Part shown: positions 33,242-37,542 of the stretch, piece after piece
Layout of the letters: each line of letters starts with the position of its first letter
Numbering within the stretch: the stretch's first letter is position 1
Origin: Kytococcus schroeteri
GTDB lineage: Bacteria; Actinomycetota; Actinomycetes; Actinomycetales; Dermatophilaceae
NCBI RefSeq assembly: GCF_002847825.1
Contig: NZ_PKIZ01000010.1
Location: forward strand, 68,742 to 106,283
Length of the DNA: 37,542 nucleotides
Reading direction: 5' to 3'
Made by a program: the position numbers and the translations under genes
Notes under the pieces: model-generated
Databases searched by the model: none
The model's input: the letters and a program-made list of their open reading frames with translations, nothing else
What the model was told of the DNA's origin: nothing

Positions 33242-34297
33242 ATGGCGAGCAAGGCCACCACCCTGGAGGTGCCCGGACCGGACGGCACGGTGCGGCAGGT
33301 GCGGGTCTCCAGCCCCGACCGCGTCATGTGCCCCGCCGGCGAGGCGCCCGGGGCGCTCGAGGTCACGAAGCTCGACCTCGCGGAGTACCTCGTGGCCGTC
33401 GGCGAACGCTTCCTGACCGCCAACGCCGACCGGCCGGTGACCCTGCAGCGTTTCCCCACCGGCATCACGGGGGAGGAGTTCTACTCCAAGAACCCGCCCA
33501 AGGGCGCCCCGGAGTACCTGCGCACCACGACCTGCACCTACCCCAGCGGGCGCTCGCACGAGCAGGTCGTCCTCGACGAGGTGGCCTCGGTGGTCTGGGC
33601 GGCGCAGATGTCCACGCTCACCGTCCACCCCTGGCCCGTGCGGACCACTGACCACTCCGGGGAGCTGCTCAACGACTGCCCGGACCAGGTACGCCTGGAC
33701 CTCGACCCGATGCCGGGGCGCGGCTTCGGCGACGTCGTCACCATCGCCCGGGCGGCCCGCGAGCTCCTCGAGGAGGTGGGGCTCACCGCCTACGTGAAGA
33801 CCTCCGGCAACCGGGGTCTGCACGTGTTCGCCCCCATCGCCCCGGAGCGGGAGTTCCTCGACGTGCGCCACGGTGTTATCGCGCTGGCCCGCGAGTTGGA
33901 GCGCCGCCTGCCGGAGCTGGTGACCACGCGCTGGTGGAAGGAGGAGCGGGGCGACAAGTGCTTCGTCGACTTCAACCAGCACTGCCGCGACCGCACGCTG
34001 GCCGGGGCGTGGAGCCCCCGTGCGCTGCCGGGTGCGCCGGTGTCGCTGCCGGTGGCGTGGGCCGCCCTCGATGCCGTGGTGCCCGGCGCGGTGAGCGTGC
34101 ACACCGTGGCAGAGCACCTGGCCGAGCCCGACCCGTGGGCCGACATGCTCGAGCATCGCGGGGACTTCTCCCCGGTCATGGCGATGTGGGAGGCCGACCT
34201 CGAGCGCGGGCTGGGGGAGGAGCCGTTCCCGCCGGACCACCCGAAAATGCCGGGTGAGCCGCCCCGTGTGCAGCCGAGCCGGGCGCGGAAGGCCTGA
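33242..34297 (+). CDS. Stand-alone LigD-type primase-polymerase (PolDom, Prim-PolC-like)
   Basis: A 351-residue archaeo-eukaryotic primase-like polymerase, the domain that fills gaps during bacterial end-joining and excision repair. Metal-binding Asp153 and Asp155 are in RLDLDPMPG, the conserved TSGNRGLHVF follows at 187-196 and the third Asp (Asp243) is in FVDFNQHCRDRTL. RFPTGITGEEFYSKN and VHPWPVRTTD are typical. No ligase or nuclease domain is attached. Size and placement next to a LigC-like ligase recall mycobacterial Prim-PolC beside LigC1. AGGAG lies 6 nt before the ATG. TAGGCT at 33188-33193 may be its -10 element, giving a ~40-nt leader. No Ku gene is in the window. Confidence 0.88.
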   Translation: MASKATTLEVPGPDGTVRQVRVSSPDRVMCPAGEAPGALEVTKLDLAEYLVAVGERFLTANADRPVTLQRFPTGITGEEFYSKNPPKGAPEYLRTTTCTYPSGRSHEQVVLDEVASVVWAAQMSTLTVHPWPVRTTDHSGELLNDCPDQVRLDLDPMPGRGFGDVVTIARAARELLEEVGLTAYVKTSGNRGLHVFAPIAPEREFLDVRHGVIALARELERRLPELVTTRWWKEERGDKCFVDFNQHCRDRTLAGAWSPRALPGAPVSLPVAWAALDAVVPGAVSVHTVAEHLAEPDPWADMLEHRGDFSPVMAMWEADLERGLGEEPFPPDHPKMPGEPPRVQPSRARKA

Positions 34298-34313
34298 GGC
34301 CGGCGGCCCTCAG
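34294..34313. terminator. Short convergent hairpin between PolDom and the small membrane protein
   Basis: CTGAGGCC / GGCCCTCAG, nearly perfect with one bulged base, overlapping both stop codons (12-bp gap). Confidence 0.4.
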
Positions 34314-34633
34314 TCGCGCGCGGCGCGGCGCTCCCGCGCGGTGCGCTCGGCGCGGGTGGCCAGCAGCCCGGTGGTGCCCAGCACCAGCAGCAGGGCCACG
34401 AAGGTCACCAGGGCCAGCGGCAGCCACCCCATGCCGTTGGCGCCCAGGAGGTACAGGCCGGCCCCCACCAGCAGGGCCACGAGCGACATCGCGCGCACGA
34501 TGCCCTTGACCGGCACCGGCAGGGAGCCGGAGCGTCCCAGCATCAGCACGGCCACCACGGCCAGCAGCCCGGCGCACACGGCGCCCGGGATCCACGAGGT
34601 CGTCTCGCCGGCGGCGGTGAGCAGTGCGTGCAT
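34310..34633 (-). CDS. Small three-helix membrane protein of unknown function
   Basis: A 107-residue protein that I do not recognise. Three hydrophobic helices are visible at about 15-33 (IPGAVCAGLLAVVAVLML), 45-66 (IVRAMSLVALLVGAGLYLLG) and 70-93 (LPLALVTFVALLLVLGTTG), with a basic tail (ATRAERTARERRAARD). Topology would place the Arg-rich tail in the cytoplasm. GGAGGA lies close to the ATG at 34633. It follows the LigC-like gene by 45 bp on the same strand, so it is probably co-transcribed, but no functional link to repair is evident. Confidence 0.65.
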   Translation of the reverse strand: MHALLTAAGETTSWIPGAVCAGLLAVVAVLMLGRSGSLPVPVKGIVRAMSLVALLVGAGLYLLGANGMGWLPLALVTFVALLLVLGTTGLLATRAERTARERRAARD

Positions 34634-34678
34634 GGGTCCTCCCGAGGTGTTCGTGGCCGTGCGCTCCGGTGGGGACTC

Positions 34679-35773
34679 TCAGGAGTCCGCGGCCAGCACG
34701 GCGTCCAGATCGTAGCCGGAGGCCACGTCCACCTGCTCCAGCGTGCACTGCGCGGCGTCCTTGTCGTCGCGCCAGCGTAGGAAGCGCACCGCGTGGCGGA
34801 ACCGGTGGCCCTCCAGCTGGTCGAAGGCCACCTCCACCACGCGCTCGGGGCGCAGCGGCACGTAGCTGGTGTCCTTGCCGGAGGTGAACCGGTTGCGCGC
34901 CCGCTCGGCGCTGGCCACCGACCCGTCGGCCTCACGCACCACCCAGGGCTGCAGCTCGGCCTCGAGCTCGGCCCGCCGCGCCGTGGTGAACGCCGAGGCC
35001 CCGCCCACCGGCACCAGCTGGTCACCCGACCACAGTCCCAGCAGCAGCGAGCCCACCCCGGTGCCGCTCTTGTGCACCCGGTAGCCCACCACCACGGCGT
35101 CGGCGGTGCGCTTGTGCTTCACCTTGAGCATGGTGCGCTTCCCCGGCTCGTAGGGGGTGTCGAGCCCCTTGGCCATGATCCCGTCGAGCCCCGCGCCCTC
35201 GAAGCGCGTGAACCAGTCGGCCGCCTCCCCGGGGTCGGTCGTCGCCCGGGTCAGGTGCACCCCGCCGGATGCCGGGAGCCCACCCACGAGCGCCGCCAGC
35301 CGCTCGCGTCGCTCGGCGAAGGGCCGCTCCAGAAGCGAGCCGCCCGCATCGGCCAGCAGGTCGAAGCAGATCACCTCGCCGGGGGTCTCGGCCGCCAGCC
35401 GCTCGATGCGGGAGGCCGCCGGGTGGATGCGCTGGGCCAGGGCGTCCCAGTCCAGCCGCTCGGCGCCGGGCTCCCCGCTGCGCACCACGAGCTCGCCGTC
35501 CACGATCGCCGGGGCCGGCACGGCACGCACCTTCTCCACCACCTCGGGGAAGTACCGCGCCAGGGACTTGCCGCTGCGCCCCAGCAGGTCCACCGCGTCG
35601 TCGCCCTCACCCACGGCCGCGGCGGGGTCGGTCGCGGCGCCGCGCACCACGAGCACGCGGAAGCCGTCCCACTTGGGCTCGTAGCTGCACCCACCGGGCA
35701 GGGCGTCGGCGGCAGGGACCTTCGCGGCGGCCTTGGCCAGCATCACGTCGGGGATCACGGGGGAGTCGGGCAT
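34679..35773 (-). CDS. ATP-dependent DNA ligase (LigC-like)
   Basis: A 364-residue two-domain ATP-dependent ligase sealing nicks. Adenylation motif I is EPKWDGFR with the nucleophile Lys34. Motif III/IIIa is represented by IVDGELVV and VICFDLLAD, motif IV by LDGIMAKG and motif V by [17 protein letters not shown]. The OB-fold has [18 protein letters not shown] and ends with [20 protein letters not shown]. Lack of extra N- or C-terminal domains and the length fit mycobacterial LigC rather than LigB or LigD. CAGACT 6 nt upstream of the ATG at 35773 supports the start. Convergent with the PolDom gene and divergent from glpK. Confidence 0.9.
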   Translation of the reverse strand: MPDSPVIPDVMLAKAAAKVPAADALPGGCSYEPKWDGFRVLVVRGAATDPAAAVGEGDDAVDLLGRSGKSLARYFPEVVEKVRAVPAPAIVDGELVVRSGEPGAERLDWDALAQRIHPAASRIERLAAETPGEVICFDLLADAGGSLLERPFAERRERLAALVGGLPASGGVHLTRATTDPGEAADWFTRFEGAGLDGIMAKGLDTPYEPGKRTMLKVKHKRTADAVVVGYRVHKSGTGVGSLLLGLWSGDQLVPVGGASAFTTARRAELEAELQPWVVREADGSVASAERARNRFTSGKDTSYVPLRPERVVEVAFDQLEGHRFRHAVRFLRWRDDKDAAQCTLEQVDVASGYDLDAVLAADS

Positions 35774-35779
35774 GGCGCC

Positions 35780-35785
35780 AGTCTG
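35780..35785 (-). promoter_or_regulatory. -10 element (CAGACT), putative leaderless promoter of the ligase gene
   Basis: Minus-strand CAGACT followed by 6 nt and the ATG at 35773. Confidence 0.4.
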
Positions 35786-35829
35786 GTGCACGCCGGCCCA
35801 TCCACCCGTCTCCTCCGCCCCGCCCGTGG

Positions 35830-35835
35830 CAGGGT
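35830..35835 (+). promoter_or_regulatory. Possible -10 element (CAGGGT) of glpK
   Basis: CAGGGT lies 7 nt before the ATG at 35843, in the 69-bp gap shared with the divergent ligase gene. Confidence 0.35.
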
Positions 35836-35842
35836 GCCTGTC

Positions 35843-37393
35843 ATGTCCAGCCCCCGCTACGTGCTCGCCATCGACCAGGGCACCACCAGCACCCGCGCCA
35901 TGCTCTTCGACCGCGACGGGCGCCCGGTGGCCACCGACCAGCTGGAGCACCGGCAGGTGTTGCCCCGCCCGGGGTGGGTGGAGCACGACCCGATGGAGAT
36001 CTGGCGCACCACCCGGCAGGTGGTCGCCGGTGTGCTGGCGGCCGCGGACACCAGCGCCGCGCACCTGGCCGCCGTGGGCGTGACCAACCAGCGCGAGACC
36101 ACCGTGGTGTGGGACCGCCGCACCGGCGAGCCGGTGTGCAACGCCCTGGTCTGGCAGGACACGCGCACCCGCTCGATGGTGGAGGAGCTGGCGGCCGAAC
36201 CCGGCCCGGACGGCGAGCCGCTGGGGGAGGACCGCTTCCGTGAGGTGACCGGCCTGCCCCTGGCCACCTACTTCTCCGGGCCCAAGCTGCGCTGGGTGCT
36301 GCAGCACGTGGAGGGCGCCCGGGAGCGCGCCGAGGCCGGTGACCTGCTCTTCGGCACCGTGGACACCTGGTTGGTCTGGAACCTCACCGGCGGCGTGGAC
36401 GGGGGAGTCCACGTCACCGACGTCACCAACGCCTCGCGCACCCTGCTCATGGACCTGCGCACCCTGGCCTGGGACGCCGACACCTGCGCGGCCCTGGGCA
36501 TCCCGATGGCGATGCTGCCGCAGATCCGTTCCTCCTCGGAGGTCTACGGCCACGCCCACGAGCACACCGTGCTGGCGGGTGTCCCCATCGCCGGGGCGCT
36601 GGGCGACCAGCACGCCGCCACCCTGGGCCAGGCCTGCCTGGAGCCGGGCACGGCCAAGAACACCTACGGCACGGGCAACTTCCTGCTGCTCAACACCGGC
36701 AGCCAGCCGGTGCGCTCGCAGCACGGCCTGCTCACCACGCTGTGCTGGAAGCTGGGGGAGGCCGACCCGGTCTACGCCCTCGAGGGATCCATCGCCGTCA
36801 CCGGCTCCCTGGTGCAGTGGCTGCGCGACAACCTCGGCCTCATCAGTAGCTCCGACGACGTGGAGACGCTCGCGGCCACCGTGGACGACAACGGCGGCGC
36901 CTACTTCGTGCCGGCCTTCTCCGGGTTGTTCGCCCCGCACTGGCGCGCCGACGCCCGGGGCGCGCTGGTCGGTCTCACCCGGTACGTCGACAAGGGGCAC
37001 ATCGCCCGGGCCGTGCTGGAGGCCACCGCCTTCCAGACCCGCGAGGTGGTGGACGCGATGCTGGCCGACGCCGCCGCGCTGGAGCTGGACGTCACCGAGC
37101 TGCGCGTGGACGGCGGCATGACCGTCAACGACATGCTCATGCAGTTCCAGGCCGACGTGCTCGACGTGCCCGTGGTGGTTCCCGAGGTGTCCGAGACCAC
37201 CGCCCTGGGCGCGGCCTACGCGGCGGGTCTGGCGGTCGGGTTCTGGCGCGACACCGCCGAGCTGGCCGCCCACTGGCACGAGGCGCGCCGGTGGGAGCCG
37301 CAAATGGACCCCGCGGTGCGGGACCGCCACGTGCGCACCTGGGCCAAGGCCGTGCAGCGCACCCTGGACTGGGTGGAGGACGAGTCGGTTTGA
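35843..37393 (+). CDS. glpK: Glycerol kinase
   Basis: A 516-residue FGGY-family kinase making glycerol-3-phosphate from glycerol and ATP. Motifs: [20 protein letters not shown] (phosphate-1), [19 protein letters not shown] with the substrate-binding Arg-Glu, [14 protein letters not shown], the phosphate-2 region [19 protein letters not shown] with catalytic Asp, [10 protein letters not shown] and the adenosine motif [20 protein letters not shown] ~10-residue insert ([17 protein letters not shown]) makes it slightly longer than usual. No glpF or glpD is visible next to it. Divergent from the ligase gene. Cytoplasmic, usually a tetramer. Confidence 0.95.
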   Translation: MSSPRYVLAIDQGTTSTRAMLFDRDGRPVATDQLEHRQVLPRPGWVEHDPMEIWRTTRQVVAGVLAAADTSAAHLAAVGVTNQRETTVVWDRRTGEPVCNALVWQDTRTRSMVEELAAEPGPDGEPLGEDRFREVTGLPLATYFSGPKLRWVLQHVEGARERAEAGDLLFGTVDTWLVWNLTGGVDGGVHVTDVTNASRTLLMDLRTLAWDADTCAALGIPMAMLPQIRSSSEVYGHAHEHTVLAGVPIAGALGDQHAATLGQACLEPGTAKNTYGTGNFLLLNTGSQPVRSQHGLLTTLCWKLGEADPVYALEGSIAVTGSLVQWLRDNLGLISSSDDVETLAATVDDNGGAYFVPAFSGLFAPHWRADARGALVGLTRYVDKGHIARAVLEATAFQTREVVDAMLADAAALELDVTELRVDGGMTVNDMLMQFQADVLDVPVVVPEVSETTALGAAYAAGLAVGFWRDTAELAAHWHEARRWEPQMDPAVRDRHVRTWAKAVQRTLDWVEDESV

Positions 37394-37449
37394 CCTGGGC
37401 AAGGGGGGGGCGATAAGAATGCGGCGCGACAATCACCACACACGAAAGG
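37394..37449. other. Noncoding tail after glpK with G-run and promoter-like sequence
   Basis: It holds a run of eight G (37403-37410), GATAAGAAT resembling a -10 element (37412-37420) and ACGAAAGGGG, which looks like a ribosome-binding site but is followed by the repeat-like sequence at 37450 rather than a start codon. No glpK terminator hairpin is seen. Confidence 0.35.
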
Positions 37450-37542
37450 GGCTCTTCCGATCTGAGGGTGTAGCAGTGGTGGTGTGACCGGGTCGAGGTA
37501 GGGGTCGAGGTCCCCTGATGATGGGGGTTCCTACACCGACCC
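37450..37542 (+). mobile_element. Possible end of an ISL3-family insertion sequence (or assembly artefact)
   Basis: GGCTCTTCCGATCTGAGGGT resembles ISL3-family terminal repeats, which begin GGCTCTTCCG. The following ~75 bases are noncoding, with a CCCC/GGGG hairpin and GGTGTAG ... CTACACC inverted pair, as expected for an IS end before its transposase. The window stops before any transposase codons. A competing explanation is that GCTCTTCCGATCT (37451-37463) is the 3' end of an Illumina adapter. Confidence 0.4.

Noticed and set aside
33199..33651. A possible leaderless gene starting at GTG 33199, 5 nt after TAGGCT
   Set aside because: It runs out of frame through the PolDom gene with no recognisable content. 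TAGGCT is better read as the PolDom -10 element with a ~40-nt leader.
37403..37410. The run of eight G after glpK as a phase-variation tract
   Set aside because: It lies after the stop codon and not between promoter elements that I can support; it could equally be a sequencing error near a contig end.

Overview
The window is about 70% G+C with dense, strongly GC3-biased coding, GTG starts and short intergenic gaps. The gene set (sepH, DUF4193, DUF3710, DUF3159, DUF3000, hemE-cgoX-chdC, an XRE-MurA fusion) points to Actinomycetota, most likely a Micrococcales-type genome. I cannot name a genus from sequence alone. No rRNA, tRNA or CRISPR array was seen.

Layout. (1) 1-4628: a + strand run of a 5'-truncated GNAT/CoA-ligase-like protein, DUF5998, a phosphodiesterase and thymidine kinase (tdk), ending in a bidirectional hairpin facing sepH (4646-5647, minus). 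(2) 5794-8466: TRIC-type channel, ferrochelatase and inositol-phosphatase genes, overlapping by a few bases. (3) 8582-12337: DUF4193, dut, DUF3710, DUF3159 and a TRAM-type RNA methyltransferase. (4) 12338-17753: acnA behind a long leader with a perfect palindrome, then a large acyltransferase-SGNH fusion. (5) 17848-20112: a small conserved protein and dxs. (6) 20113-22173: the one accessory patch. It has lower G+C and holds a small lipoprotein gene, a decayed IS3-family element with recognisable terminal inverted repeats, and a calcium-binding-repeat gene fragment cut by the element. (7) 22174-26731, all minus: DUF3000, RNase D, XRE-MurA and a glycerophosphodiester phosphodiesterase. (8) 26832-30027, plus: hemE-cgoX-chdC with 4-bp overlaps, then msrB and a secreted nuclease on the minus strand. 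(9) 33242-35773: a stand-alone LigD-type polymerase facing a LigC-type ligase and a small membrane protein. (10) 35843-37393: glpK, then a tail that looks like the end of an ISL3-family element and also contains a 13-mer identical to an Illumina adapter end.

How the genes work together. hemE, cgoX, chdC and the distant cpfC/hemH together supply the late steps of the coproporphyrin-dependent haem route of Gram-positive bacteria. tdk and dut both serve dTTP supply and keep uracil out of DNA. The PolDom-LigC pair resembles the mycobacterial Prim-PolC/LigC repair pair. Many genes have a TAnnnT -10 element only 6-7 nt before the start codon, which suggests widespread leaderless transcription.

The most promising unexplained items are the DNA-binding MurA fusion with a perfect inverted repeat on its own putative promoter, the acnA leader (palindrome, hairpin and two in-frame starts), the first gene's shortened ATP-grasp region, and the decayed IS3 locus.
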